From the NCBI GenBank assembly GCA_004299215.1, contig SCTD01000097.1:1-6561 (forward strand): a DNA stretch of 6,561 nt, in the 5' to 3' direction. The position numbers were made by a program, and so were the translations under genes. Origin of the DNA: Frankiales bacterium (GTDB lineage: Bacteria; Actinomycetota; Actinomycetes; Mycobacteriales; SCTD01). Below, piece by piece: positions 1 through 5,743 of the stretch (the stretch's first letter is position 1; each line of letters starts with the position of its first letter). The notes under the pieces are model-generated. The model searched no databases, was not told the origin of the DNA, and saw only the letters and a program-made list of their open reading frames with translations.

Positions 1-1097
1 ACGGCTACCGGCTGGCGTTCGAGAACGGCGTCCACTGGGCGGCGACCTGGTACATCACGCCCGGGCTCTACGCGAACTACGACCTCACGCCGCCGAGCCT
101 GCAGGACGCGACGCCGGACGAGTTCGCCAACAGCACGGCCGGCACCGCGACCAACCCCGACTGCTACGCCATGAACCTCACCCAGACGGCCAACCCCGAC
201 CGCACCACGGCCTACTGGAAGGAGCGCGACATCGTCGCGGCCGCCGGGGCGTCCAAGGTGCCGTCGCTGTGGTCGTTCGGCTTCAACGACGTCAACACCA
301 AGCCCACCAACATCTTCGACGTCTACAGCAAGCTCACGGGCCCGAAGCGCGCCTGGTTCGGGCAGTGGGACCACGTCCGCGGCAACGAGGACATGCTCGT
401 GGGCCGCGAGGGCTTCATGGACGAGGCCATGAACTGGTTCGACCACTACCTCAAGGGCAAGCCGCTCAAGAAGCTGCCCAAGCACGAGATCCAGGACGGC
501 GACGGGCAGTGGCGGACCGAGGCGTCGTACCCGCCCGCCGACGCCGTCGGTCGCACCATGCCGATCAAGCCGGGCAGCTACGTCGACGAGCGCGGCAACA
601 GCGCGAACGCCCCGACCAACGGCTTCTGGACCGTGAGCCAGCCCGCGCCGCACGACGTCCGGCTGGCCGGACTGACCAAGCTCGCCGTCGAGGCGACGAC
701 CTCCTCGCCGCTCGGCGGGAACCTGGTCGGCCTGCTCTACGACGTCGCTCCCGACGGCAGCGCTCGCCTCATCACACGCGGCGCCTACAAGCTCCCGGCG
801 AGCGGCACGACGACGTTCGAGATGTGGCCGGCCGACTGGAAGCTGCCGAAGGGGCACCGCCTCGCTCTGCAGCTCTCGGCAGAGGACTCCGTCGTCTACC
901 AGCCGACCTACACCGGCAGCACCGTCACGATCACCAAGGGCAGCGTCACGCTGCCGCTGCTGACCAAGCTGCGCACGCCGAACCTCGCCGGCGAGGAGGC
1001 GAGCGCCCAGGCGCAGGTGCCCACGCCGACGATCGCCGACGCCGACCTCGAGGGTCGCGCCGTGAAGGCGGACTTCGGCAAGCCGATGCGCCGCTGA
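1..1097 (+). CDS. CocE/NonD-type (X-Pro dipeptidyl-peptidase, S15 family) alpha/beta hydrolase, 5'-truncated
   Basis: The reading frame is open from base 3 to the TGA at 1095-1097, giving 364 visible C-terminal residues; the N-terminus, including the nucleophile serine and any signal peptide, lies left of the window. The visible part holds the end of an alpha/beta-hydrolase core. The motif GFNDVNTKP carries the likely catalytic Asp (codon 288-290), and GQWDH carries the likely catalytic His (codon 372-374). WFDHYLKGKP follows, a usual element of this family. From about base 640 comes the beta-rich C-terminal domain typical of S15/CocE enzymes (LVGLLYDVAPDG, then LITRGAYKLP). Such enzymes cleave X-Pro dipeptides, acyl esters or related amides; the substrate cannot be told from this fragment. 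The ATG at 171 is internal, because the family-like sequence continues upstream in frame. Family call is firm, specific function is not. Confidence 0.85.
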   Translation, partial: GYRLAFENGVHWAATWYITPGLYANYDLTPPSLQDATPDEFANSTAGTATNPDCYAMNLTQTANPDRTTAYWKERDIVAAAGASKVPSLWSFGFNDVNTKPTNIFDVYSKLTGPKRAWFGQWDHVRGNEDMLVGREGFMDEAMNWFDHYLKGKPLKKLPKHEIQDGDGQWRTEASYPPADAVGRTMPIKPGSYVDERGNSANAPTNGFWTVSQPAPHDVRLAGLTKLAVEATTSSPLGGNLVGLLYDVAPDGSARLITRGAYKLPASGTTTFEMWPADWKLPKGHRLALQLSAEDSVVYQPTYTGSTVTITKGSVTLPLLTKLRTPNLAGEEASAQAQVPTPTIADADLEGRAVKADFGKPMRR

Positions 1098-1106
1098 TCC
1101 TCCGCC

Positions 1107-1112
1107 TACCCT
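1107..1112 (+). promoter_or_regulatory. Possible -10 element (TACCCT) of a leaderless transcript
   Basis: TACCCT fits the actinobacterial TANNNT -10 pattern and ends six bases before the GTG at 1119. This is the spacing expected if transcription starts on the first base of the start codon. There is no purine-rich ribosome-binding site in front of that GTG. The element lies 10 bases after the hydrolase stop. No clear -35 was identified, so this is a suggestion only. Confidence 0.35.
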
Positions 1113-1118
1113 GCGCGG

Positions 1119-1265
1119 GTGCTGAAGCTCGCGGTCCTGCTGCTCGTCGTGGCGCTGGTCGCCCGGCGCCTGCTGCCGCGCCGGCGGCTGCCGTGGGTCG
1201 TGCCGCTCGCGCTGGTCGCCGGGCTGCTGGTCGTACGCGCGATCGGCTGGGCGAGCGGCGACTAG
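1119..1265 (+). CDS. Small putative membrane protein (48 aa), unrecognised
   Basis: A GTG-initiated frame of 48 codons ends at TAG 1263-1265. The product has two hydrophobic stretches, residues 2-15 (LKLAVLLLVVALVA) and about 25-40 (PWVVPLALVAGLLVVRA). They are separated by a strongly basic turn (RRLLPRRR), so it would form a helical hairpin whose turn should face the cytoplasm. I recognise no family. It begins 21 bases after the hydrolase stop and could be read through from it or from its own leaderless promoter. Its stop overlaps the convergent cupin stop (shared CTAG at 1262-1265). Hydrophobic codon content with a basic turn favours a real gene, but short GC-rich frames also arise by chance; conservation would decide. 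Confidence 0.5.
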   Translation: MLKLAVLLLVVALVARRLLPRRRLPWVVPLALVAGLLVVRAIGWASGD

Positions 1266-1594
1266 CTCAGCTTGGCGACCGTCAGCAGGACGGCCGAGGT
1301 CTCCATCGCCTCCAGGCTGTGCCGGCCGGCGGGTACGACGATCAGATCGCCGGTCCGCCCCTCCCAGTCGGTGCTGCCGCTCACCAGGCGGACCCGGCCG
1401 GACAGGACGTGGACGGTGGCCTCGCCCGGGTTCTCGTGCTCGGCGAGCTCCTCGCCCTTGACCAGCGCGATCACCGTCTGCCGCAGCGTGTGGTCGTGTC
1501 CCCCGAACACGGTCTCCGCCGCCCGCCCGTTGCTGGACGTCTCGGCCTTGCGCGTGAGCTCTCGCGCCGTCGCCACCAGGCTCAGCTTGTCCAC
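1262..1594 (-). CDS. Small cupin-domain protein (110 aa)
   Basis: The start is taken as GTG at 1594, because AGGAGG (1605-1600) lies five bases ahead of it; an ATG at 1633 in the same frame would place that Shine-Dalgarno inside the gene. The product is a single-domain cupin. The first cupin motif is seen around residues 47-66 (GEELAEHENPGEATVHVLSG), with His53 as a candidate metal ligand. The second is at residues 82-92 (GDLIVVPAGRH), with His92 as another. The first motif is degenerate against the classic HxH(X)3-4E pattern, having Asn in place of the second His, so metal binding is uncertain. Proteins like this serve as small-molecule sensors, isomerases or uncharacterised stress proteins; no specific role can be assigned. 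The region between it and the PPOX gene shows no DosR-like box. Confidence 0.85.
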   Translation of the reverse strand: MDKLSLVATARELTRKAETSSNGRAAETVFGGHDHTLRQTVIALVKGEELAEHENPGEATVHVLSGRVRLVSGSTDWEGRTGDLIVVPAGRHSLEAMETSAVLLTVAKLS

Positions 1595-1599
1595 GCGTT

Positions 1600-1605
1600 C
1601 CTCCT
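1600..1605 (-). promoter_or_regulatory. Shine-Dalgarno AGGAGG of the cupin gene
   Basis: A perfect AGGAGG on the minus strand is separated by five bases (AACGC) from GTG 1594. It decides the start of the cupin gene against the in-frame ATG at 1633. Confidence 0.8.
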
Positions 1606-1667
1606 CATGCCCGGGCCGCGGCCCAGTCTCCATGATCGACGCGTTCTCGAAGGTGTTGTGAGCGTTC

Positions 1668-1693
1668 GATCCACTTCAAGATGACCGTGGATC
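1668..1693 (-). terminator. Weak stem-loop downstream of the PPOX-like gene
   Basis: GATCCAC (1668-1674) and GTGGATC (1687-1693) form a perfect 7-bp inverted repeat with a 12-base loop, starting 22 bases after the stop of the minus-strand PPOX-like gene. There is no T-rich tract after it on the minus strand, so as a terminator it would be weak. It could instead be an operator for the cupin gene downstream, or chance. Confidence 0.3.
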
Positions 1694-1715
1694 AGGAGGC
1701 GGGCGCCGAGTGGGC

Positions 1716-2141
1716 TCATCCTGTCGCAGCGGCAGCAGGAGCGACGACCAGCCGACGGCCGGTGACCAGCCCGGGCACGATCTGCACGAAGTGGTCGCGC
1801 TCCTCGCCGAGCCAGCTGACCAACCCGAGCTGGCCTGCTCGGATGACGTCGCTCGCCGACGTCAACGGGCTCGCCACACCCGTGACCACGACGCTCCAGC
1901 CGGTCCAGGTCTCGACGTCGATCGAGTCCACCTCGAAGGCGACCACGACGTTGTGGGTCGCGGCGGCGAGCCGTCCGTCCGGCGAGGTGCGGAAGACGAT
2001 GTTGTGCCCGTCCAGGCAGTAGTTCACAGGCAGCACCAGAGGCAGCGCGTTGTCGGTGCTCACGACGCGCCCGACGCAGCCGCTCGCGAGCAGTGCGTAG
2101 CAGTCGGCGGGATCCAGCGGCTCGGATCGCGGCTTCGGCAT
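1716..2141 (-). CDS. Pyridoxamine 5'-phosphate oxidase-like flavoprotein (split-barrel, Pyridox_ox_2 type), 141 aa
   Basis: The product has the small FMN-binding split beta-barrel pattern. An N-terminal helix and strand (CYALLASGCVGRVV, about residues 14-27) are followed by LPVNYCLDGHNIVFRT (37-52) and GRLAAA (56-61). Then come the strand VAFEVDSID (67-75), a Trp-containing strand WSVVVTGVA (82-90) and a C-terminal strand with FVQIVPGLVTGRR (118-130). Members bind FMN, F420 or heme and act as reductases or oxidases of mostly unknown substrates; true pyridoxine synthesis is not implied. Mycobacterial DosR regulons include similar proteins (Rv3129, Rv0080), which fits the context. ATG 2141 is chosen because an xAnnnT -10 and a DosR-like box are well placed for it. 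GTG 2147, two codons upstream, is possible, and the frame stays open further upstream. It lies 62 bases after the CoA-transferase gene with its own apparent promoter. Confidence 0.85.
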   Translation of the reverse strand: MPKPRSEPLDPADCYALLASGCVGRVVSTDNALPLVLPVNYCLDGHNIVFRTSPDGRLAAATHNVVVAFEVDSIDVETWTGWSVVVTGVASPLTSASDVIRAGQLGLVSWLGEERDHFVQIVPGLVTGRRLVVAPAAAATG

Positions 2142-2157
2142 GCGCACCAGGGTGCGC
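2142..2157. repeat. Perfect 7-2-7 inverted repeat at the PPOX start
   Basis: GCGCACC, AG, GGTGCGC form a perfect palindrome immediately before ATG 2141, covering the proposed -10. It shares the central ACCAGGGT with the palindrome at 5676-5693. It could be an operator. In such GC-rich DNA chance is a fair alternative. Confidence 0.4.
2149..2154 (-). promoter_or_regulatory. Possible -10 element (CACCCT) of the PPOX-like gene
   Basis: CACCCT on the minus strand, an xAnnnT hexamer, ends seven bases before ATG 2141, which suggests a leaderless or near-leaderless transcript; no Shine-Dalgarno is seen. Its first base is 30.5 bases from the centre of the DosR-like box at 2178-2191. It sits inside a perfect inverted repeat (2142-2157), and its first base does not match TANNNT, so the call is tentative. 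Confidence 0.35.
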
Positions 2158-2177
2158 GACGGCGCGCGCCGGCGACA

Positions 2178-2191
2178 GGGGCCAAGGTCCT
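2178..2191 (-). promoter_or_regulatory. DosR/DevR-like box upstream of the PPOX-like gene
   Basis: Read on the minus strand the site is AGGACCTTGGCCCC, matching 10 of 14 positions of the mycobacterial DosR core GGGACTWWAGTCCC. Its centre (2184.5) is about 43 bases before ATG 2141, as expected for an activator site next to the -35 of a leaderless gene. The better-conserved GGACC half is distal to the gene, as in the boxes at 4471 and 5831. Confidence 0.6.
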
Positions 2192-2203
2192 GTTCCGATG
2201 CGT

Positions 2204-3436
2204 TCAGGGACGTAGGTGCATCCGGCCCATGACCTCCTCGAGCTCGGGCCGGGCAGCTGGGTGCGCGGCCTGGCGCACGAGGTTGCGCACCTGCACGGAG
2301 AACGGCTCCGGCGTGATCGCCGCAGCACCCTGCTCGGTGACCACCCAGGAGTGCTGGAAGCTCGTGGCCGGACCGTCGAGCACCGGCACGATCGTGGAGC
2401 GGTCGGCTCGCGGGTGCCACGACGGCAGCGCGACCACGGCCTGACCGCCAGGGGAGTGCAGCGCGCCGACGACGAAGTCGCTCTGCCCGCCGAAGCCGCT
2501 GTAGATGCGGCCGCGCACCCACGACGCGTTGGCCTGCGCGTAGAGGTCGACCTGCAGCGCGGAGTTGACCGACGTCATCATCGGCTGCTCGGCGATGCGG
2601 CCCGGGTCGTTCGTGATCTCGGTCCGGAGCATCCGCAGCCGCGGGTTGTCGTGCGCCCACGCGTAGAGCTCCGCGGAGCCGAAGAGGAAGGACGCCACGA
2701 GCGGTGCATCGGGGTCGAGGGAGCCGGCGCGCTCGAGCCCGAGGATGCCGTCCGACACCATCTCGGTCCACACCCGGAGCAGGCGCCGGCCGGTGAGCCC
2801 GGAGAGCGTCGCGTCGGGGACCCCGCCGATCCCGAGCTGCAACGTCGAGCGGTCGGCGACCAGCCCGGCGACCCGCTGCCCGATGACGCTCTCGACCTCG
2901 CCGGGCACGCGGGGCGTCGGACTGGTCAGCGGCTGCTGCGCCTCGATCGCGAGGTCGATCATGTCCACGGGCAGCTCGGCGTCCCCCGACGTCCACGGCA
3001 TGTCCGGGTTGATCTGCGCGATCACCAGCCGGCCGTGCAGCCGGGCCTGCTCCACCGCCGCCGGCAGGACGTTCACCTCGACGCCGAGCGAGACCTTCCC
3101 CTTGCGCGGTGGCGCGACGTGCAGCAGGACGACGTCCGGGATGCAGGTGCGCGCGAACATCCGCGGTACGAGGCTGAGCCGGGCAGGGATGTACTCCAGC
3201 CGCTCGCTGTGCCGTACCCCCGCCCCGACGAAGGGCGTCTCGTGCGTGACACCTTCGCGCTCGGGCACGCCCGGCTGGGCGTTGAGCGCCCACAGCCGGT
3301 AGCGCGGGAGCACCCGATCCACGGCGTGCAGCAGGACGTGCGGCGTCGCGAAGTTCCCCGACACGACCACGCGCGACCTGAGGTCCACGAGCGGAGTCAG
3401 GTGCTCTGTCAGCCGATCCACGTCGACGATGCGCAT
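2204..3436 (-). CDS. Acetyl-CoA hydrolase/CoA-transferase family protein (410 aa)
   Basis: The length is close to that of 4-hydroxybutyrate or acetate CoA-transferases and the sequence follows their two-domain plan. Visible hallmarks are GIGGVPDA (202-209), WTEMVSDG (223-230) with Glu225 as the probable catalytic glutamate that carries the CoA thioester, NSALQVDLYAQ (291-301), SGFGGQSDFVVGA (313-325) and TEQGAA (377-382). The enzyme would move CoA between acyl groups or hydrolyse acyl-CoA in the cytoplasm; the substrate is not evident. After TEQGAA the usual glycine-containing continuation is replaced by ITPEPF, so the active-site edge may differ from well-known members. ATG 3436 lies five bases after the nitroreductase stop, so the two are almost certainly co-transcribed and translationally coupled, with a GGAG inside the end of the upstream gene. 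The frame is open far upstream, but that part is the shadow of the nitroreductase. Confidence 0.88.
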   Translation of the reverse strand: MRIVDVDRLTEHLTPLVDLRSRVVVSGNFATPHVLLHAVDRVLPRYRLWALNAQPGVPEREGVTHETPFVGAGVRHSERLEYIPARLSLVPRMFARTCIPDVVLLHVAPPRKGKVSLGVEVNVLPAAVEQARLHGRLVIAQINPDMPWTSGDAELPVDMIDLAIEAQQPLTSPTPRVPGEVESVIGQRVAGLVADRSTLQLGIGGVPDATLSGLTGRRLLRVWTEMVSDGILGLERAGSLDPDAPLVASFLFGSAELYAWAHDNPRLRMLRTEITNDPGRIAEQPMMTSVNSALQVDLYAQANASWVRGRIYSGFGGQSDFVVGALHSPGGQAVVALPSWHPRADRSTIVPVLDGPATSFQHSWVVTEQGAAAITPEPFSVQVRNLVRQAAHPAARPELEEVMGRMHLRP

Positions 3437-3441
3437 GGCTG

Positions 3442-4449
3442 TCAGGCTCCGGGCGGGACGACGCGCACGGTCTGCTCGGGCGGCCGCCGCCGGCTGGTCG
3501 GTCCCGCGTGCCCGTAGCCGAGCCGCAGCAGCATCTGCGGATGACCGACTCCGCCGAGCACGTGCCGCATCCGGGCCCGCAGCACCGGCACCTCGAGCAC
3601 CTGCGTGAGGGGTTGCGCCGCCACGAAGTCCACGGCAGCGCGGAGCAGCAGACGGCCCAGGGCCTGCCCGGCGACCAGCCAGTCGTCGGGGCCGTCCCCG
3701 CCGGTCATCAGCACCACCACCATGGGGTGCTCGGGGATCGGCGGCTCGTGGCCGCCCGCCGGGGCGGACGTCTCGCCCGAGGCGAAGTCGCGCAGCCTCC
3801 AGGACGAGCCGCGCAGCTCGGCCGGGACCGACGGCAGGGCGCGCGCAGGGATCCCCTCGGCCTCGCGGTCGCGCCGCCACCGCGCGAGCTCCTCGAGGTA
3901 GGCCGGGTCCGCGCGCTGGCTGTCGTCGGCGTGCGACAGCAGCACCTGCAGCTCGACCGTGGCCGACGTCGACTCGTCGCCCAGCACGTGCAGCGACGCG
4001 CCCTCCTGCTCGGCTGCGGCACGCAGCGCGGCCAGCAGCTCCGCCGGCAGCGGCCGCGCGTCGAACGGGTCGCGGTCCGTGGTGCGTCGCGGGATCGCCT
4101 CGGCGAGTGCGGCGTCCTCCGCCGACGGCTCCGCCCGCCCGGTCACGCGCAGCGTCGCCAGCCGGTACGGGTCGGCGGCCGACCAGGGGTGGAGCTCGGT
4201 CGCGACCGAGTAGCCCAGCTCGGCGAAGGCCAGCCGGGCCATGAGGACCGCCGAGCCGCAGCTGATCCGACGCTCGCGACCGGTCGGGTCGAGCACGGGG
4301 AGCGACCGCTCGGGGTCCTCGTGGACGGTCAGGGCCGAGCCGTCCCAGGTGAACCGCCAGGGCTGGGTGTTGTGCACCGACGGCGCGAGCGATGCCAGCT
4401 CGACCACGGTGCGCAGGTCTCCGCCGAGCGCGGTGTCCAGGTCGTCCAC
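3442..4449 (-). CDS. Acg-family FMN-dependent nitroreductase-like protein (335 aa)
   Basis: The protein matches the Acg family (Mycobacterium tuberculosis Rv2032, Rv3131, Rv3127; about 330 aa) in length and motifs. APSVHNTQPWRF (22-33) is near the N-terminus, followed by LPVLDPTGRERRISCGSA (50-67) and IPRRTTDRDPF (119-129). EGIPARALPS comes at 198-207, a C-terminal helix GQALGRLLLRAA at 261-272, and LRLGYGHAGPTSRRRP at 308-323. These are double nitroreductase-fold flavoproteins with a reduced FMN site; Acg has been proposed to sequester flavin, and enzyme activity is unproven for many members. Start: an in-frame TGA at 4464-4462 leaves GTG 4449 as the first possible start, and it is the family-expected N-terminus. 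It is first gene of an operon with the CoA-transferase and is divergent from the CBS gene, sharing a DosR-like box. Confidence 0.92.
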   Translation of the reverse strand: MDDLDTALGGDLRTVVELASLAPSVHNTQPWRFTWDGSALTVHEDPERSLPVLDPTGRERRISCGSAVLMARLAFAELGYSVATELHPWSAADPYRLATLRVTGRAEPSAEDAALAEAIPRRTTDRDPFDARPLPAELLAALRAAAEQEGASLHVLGDESTSATVELQVLLSHADDSQRADPAYLEELARWRRDREAEGIPARALPSVPAELRGSSWRLRDFASGETSAPAGGHEPPIPEHPMVVVLMTGGDGPDDWLVAGQALGRLLLRAAVDFVAAQPLTQVLEVPVLRARMRHVLGGVGHPQMLLRLGYGHAGPTSRRRPPEQTVRVVPPGA

Positions 4450-4455
4450 GCCCCG

Positions 4456-4461
4456 ACCCTT
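4456..4461 (-). promoter_or_regulatory. Possible -10 (AAGGGT) or ribosome-binding site before the nitroreductase
   Basis: On the minus strand AAGGGT ends six bases before GTG 4449, the spacing of a leaderless -10. The overlapping AAAGGG could equally be a Shine-Dalgarno. The two readings cannot be separated by eye. As a -10 it would lie only 16.5 bases from the centre of the DosR-like box, closer than at the other promoters. Confidence 0.3.
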
Positions 4462-4470
4462 TCACGACGA

Positions 4471-4484
4471 GGGACCATCGGCCC
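4471..4484 (+). promoter_or_regulatory. DosR/DevR-like box between the nitroreductase and CBS genes
   Basis: GGGACCATCGGCCC matches 11 of 14 positions of the DosR core GGGACTWWAGTCCC. It lies in the 97-base divergent gap and could serve both genes. For the CBS gene its centre (4477.5) is 30.5 bases from the first base of a candidate -10 (GAGGGT, 4508-4513), and the GGACC half faces away from the gene. For the nitroreductase its centre is only 28.5 bases before the start codon. Confidence 0.65.
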
Positions 4485-4507
4485 TGTCGTTCGGCCGGTT
4501 CCCCGGC

Positions 4508-4513
4508 GAGGGT
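4508..4513 (+). promoter_or_regulatory. Candidate -10 (GAGGGT) of the CBS gene
   Basis: GAGGGT is an xAnnnT hexamer placed so that transcription would begin near 4520, giving a leader of about 27 bases that contains the Shine-Dalgarno. It was picked partly because its distance to the DosR-like box equals that at two other promoters, and its first base does not fit TANNNT. Treat as tentative. Confidence 0.3.
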
Positions 4514-4536
4514 GAGGTGCGCGGCAACCCGATCCC

Positions 4537-4541
4537 GGAGG
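4537..4541 (+). promoter_or_regulatory. Shine-Dalgarno GGAGG of the CBS gene
   Basis: GGAGG is followed by five bases (TACCG) and ATG 4547. It favours that start over the second in-frame ATG at 4556, which is 14 bases away. Confidence 0.7.
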
Positions 4542-4546
4542 TACCG

Positions 4547-4987
4547 ATGACCACCATGGTGTACGAGACGGCAGACACGATCGACCGCCTGCGCGCCCGG
4601 GACGTGATGACCCGCGAGGTGGCGACGGTGGACGGCGGCAGCACGGTGGGCAGCGCGCTCACCCTGATGCGCCGGCTCGGCGTCCGGCACCTGCCGATCA
4701 CCGAGCACGGGCGCTTCCTCGGCCTGGTCGACGACCGGCTGGTGACCTGCGCGCTGCTCACCGGCGCCGACCGCGACGAGGCGCTGGAGAAGCCCGTCGA
4801 GCAGGTCATGACCCGCTACGTGCCACAGGTCGGTCCGGACACCGAGGTCACGCGGGTGTCCCGCCTGCTGCGCAGCAGCCGCTCGGACGCGGTCGTCGTC
4901 GTCGACGGGCAGGACCGGTTGCTGGGCCTCATCACGCTGGTCGACGTGGTGGGTGCCGTGGCGCACGCGCTGGCGCCGGAGAGCTGA
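4547..4987 (+). CDS. Two-CBS-domain protein, Hrp1-like (146 aa)
   Basis: The protein is almost only a tandem CBS (Bateman) pair. CBS1 covers about residues 17-73 (RARDVMTREVATVDGGSTVG, RHLPITEHGRFLGLVDDRL). CBS2 covers about 84-140 (PVEQVMTRYV, DAVVVVDGQDRLLGLITLVDVV). Both repeats begin with the typical VMTR element. Such stand-alone modules bind adenine nucleotides or act as small regulatory subunits; the DosR-induced mycobacterial Hrp1 (Rv2626c) has the same size and plan. It has a single cysteine (Cys68). No effector domain is present and the ligand is unknown. It is divergent from the nitroreductase and shares the box at 4471. Its stop is only three bases from the convergent stop of the left-hand DosR gene, with no terminator between. 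Confidence 0.9.
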   Translation: MTTMVYETADTIDRLRARDVMTREVATVDGGSTVGSALTLMRRLGVRHLPITEHGRFLGLVDDRLVTCALLTGADRDEALEKPVEQVMTRYVPQVGPDTEVTRVSRLLRSSRSDAVVVVDGQDRLLGLITLVDVVGAVAHALAPES

Positions 4988-4990
4988 CCG

Positions 4991-5653
4991 TCAGGTCTGC
5001 GGGCGGGCCTGTCGCTGCTCGGTGACCAGGACGGCCGCCTGGGTCCTGCGCTGAAGACCCAGCTTCGACAGCAGTGAGCTCACGTGGTTCTTCACCGTCT
5101 TCTCGGCGAGGTACATCCGCTCGCCGATCTGCCGGTTGGTCAGGCCCTCGCCGATCAGGTCGAGGATCTTGCGCTCCTGCTCGGTCAGCACGTCGAGCGG
5201 GTCGACCGTCTTCTTCTCGCGCAGCCGGGAGAGCACGTGCGCGGTCGACCGGGCGTCCAGCAGCGAGCCCCCGCCGGCGACGGTGCGGACCGCTCCGACG
5301 AGGTCACCGCCGCGGATGTCCTTCAGCACGTAGCCCGCCGCCCCGGCCATGACGGCTCCGAGCAGCGCGTCGTCGTCCGAGAAGGAGGTCAGCATCAGGC
5401 AGGCGAGGTCGGGGAACTGCGAGCGGAGGTCACGACAGACCGTCACGCCGTCGCCGTCGGGCAGCCGGACGTCGAGCACGGCGACGTCGGGACGGACGGC
5501 GGGGACGCGCGCCATCGCCTCGGCGGCGGAGGACGCCTCGCCGACGACCTCGATGTCGCCTTCGCCCTCGAGCAGCTCGCGCACGCCGCGACGGACGAGC
5601 TCGTGGTCGTCGAGCAGGAAGACGCGCAGCTTCGGGACCGGGGTGTCGCTCAT
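4991..5653 (-). CDS. DosR/DevR-like response regulator (NarL/LuxR type), left-hand copy, 220 aa
   Basis: The N-terminal receiver domain (about residues 9-125) has the acidic pair Asp15-Asp16, phospho-acceptor Asp61 in VAVLDVRLPDGDG, Thr89 and Lys111. The C-terminal LuxR-type helix-turn-helix (about 155-212) ends in a recognition helix AEKTVKNHVSSLL. Lys185, Lys188 and Asn189 there correspond to the base-contacting Lys179, Lys182 and Asn183 of M. tuberculosis DosR as I recall them. Phrases such as GEASSAAEAMARVP and ERRTQAAV-like QRRTQAAV make DosR the closest remembered relative, and length fits (217 aa there). ATG 5653 is used; the frame is open to 5860, but the extra residues are low-complexity and unlike the family. 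It is preceded by AGGA with seven-base spacing and by a perfect DosR-type palindrome at 5676-5693, possibly autoregulatory. It is divergent from a paralogue at 5895. Confidence 0.93.
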   Translation of the reverse strand: MSDTPVPKLRVFLLDDHELVRRGVRELLEGEGDIEVVGEASSAAEAMARVPAVRPDVAVLDVRLPDGDGVTVCRDLRSQFPDLACLMLTSFSDDDALLGAVMAGAAGYVLKDIRGGDLVGAVRTVAGGGSLLDARSTAHVLSRLREKKTVDPLDVLTEQERKILDLIGEGLTNRQIGERMYLAEKTVKNHVSSLLSKLGLQRRTQAAVLVTEQRQARPQT

Positions 5654-5675
5654 GCGCCGATCCTGCCACCCGCGC

Positions 5676-5693
5676 GCAGGACCAGGGTCCTGC
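5676..5693. promoter_or_regulatory. Perfect DosR-type palindrome upstream of the left-hand DosR gene
   Basis: GCAGGACC, AG, GGTCCTGC form an 8-2-8 perfect inverted repeat. The inner AGGACCAGGGTCCT keeps the GGAC and GTCC arms of the DosR core, with 9 of 14 consensus positions. Its centre (5684.5) is only about 31 bases before ATG 5653. A possible -10 (CAGGAT, 5665-5660 on the minus strand) starts 19.5 bases from the centre. It is therefore nearer the promoter than the other boxes, which would suit repression or a different activation mode. Confidence 0.6.
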
Positions 5694-5743
5694 CTGGCGC
5701 AGCCCCGGGTGCGCGGCGCCCGCGACGTCGTCGTCGTGATCGA

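Noticed and set aside
171..1097. ATG at 171 as the true start of the hydrolase
   Set aside because: The frame is open to the left edge and the upstream residues read like the same protein, so the gene is truncated by the window and not short.
1613..1624. Perfect 12-bp palindrome GGGCCGCGGCCC upstream of the cupin start
   Set aside because: It is pure G/C, lacks the GGAC/GTCC arms of the DosR box and lies in what would be the mRNA leader; such strings are frequent by chance at this GC content.
1654..1681. Possible sigma70-like promoter for the cupin gene (TTGAAG with ACACCT 17 bases later on the minus strand)
   Set aside because: The -10 match is poor and many such pairs can be found; not strong enough to annotate.
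269..1684. Long plus-strand frame across the hydrolase and cupin genes
   Set aside because: Its translation is dominated by Arg, Gly, Ala and Pro with no motif; it is a shadow of the hydrolase in another frame and antisense to the cupin.
2160..2171. 12-bp palindrome CGGCGCGCGCCG between the PPOX start and its DosR-like box
   Set aside because: Low-complexity CG alternation in GC-rich DNA with no relation to a known motif; kept out of the feature list.
3437..4966. Open frame extending upstream of the CoA-transferase to 4966
   Set aside because: The extra 500 or so residues are arginine/alanine/glycine-rich, overlap the nitroreductase and CBS genes, and have no family-like sequence; it is an antisense or out-of-frame shadow.
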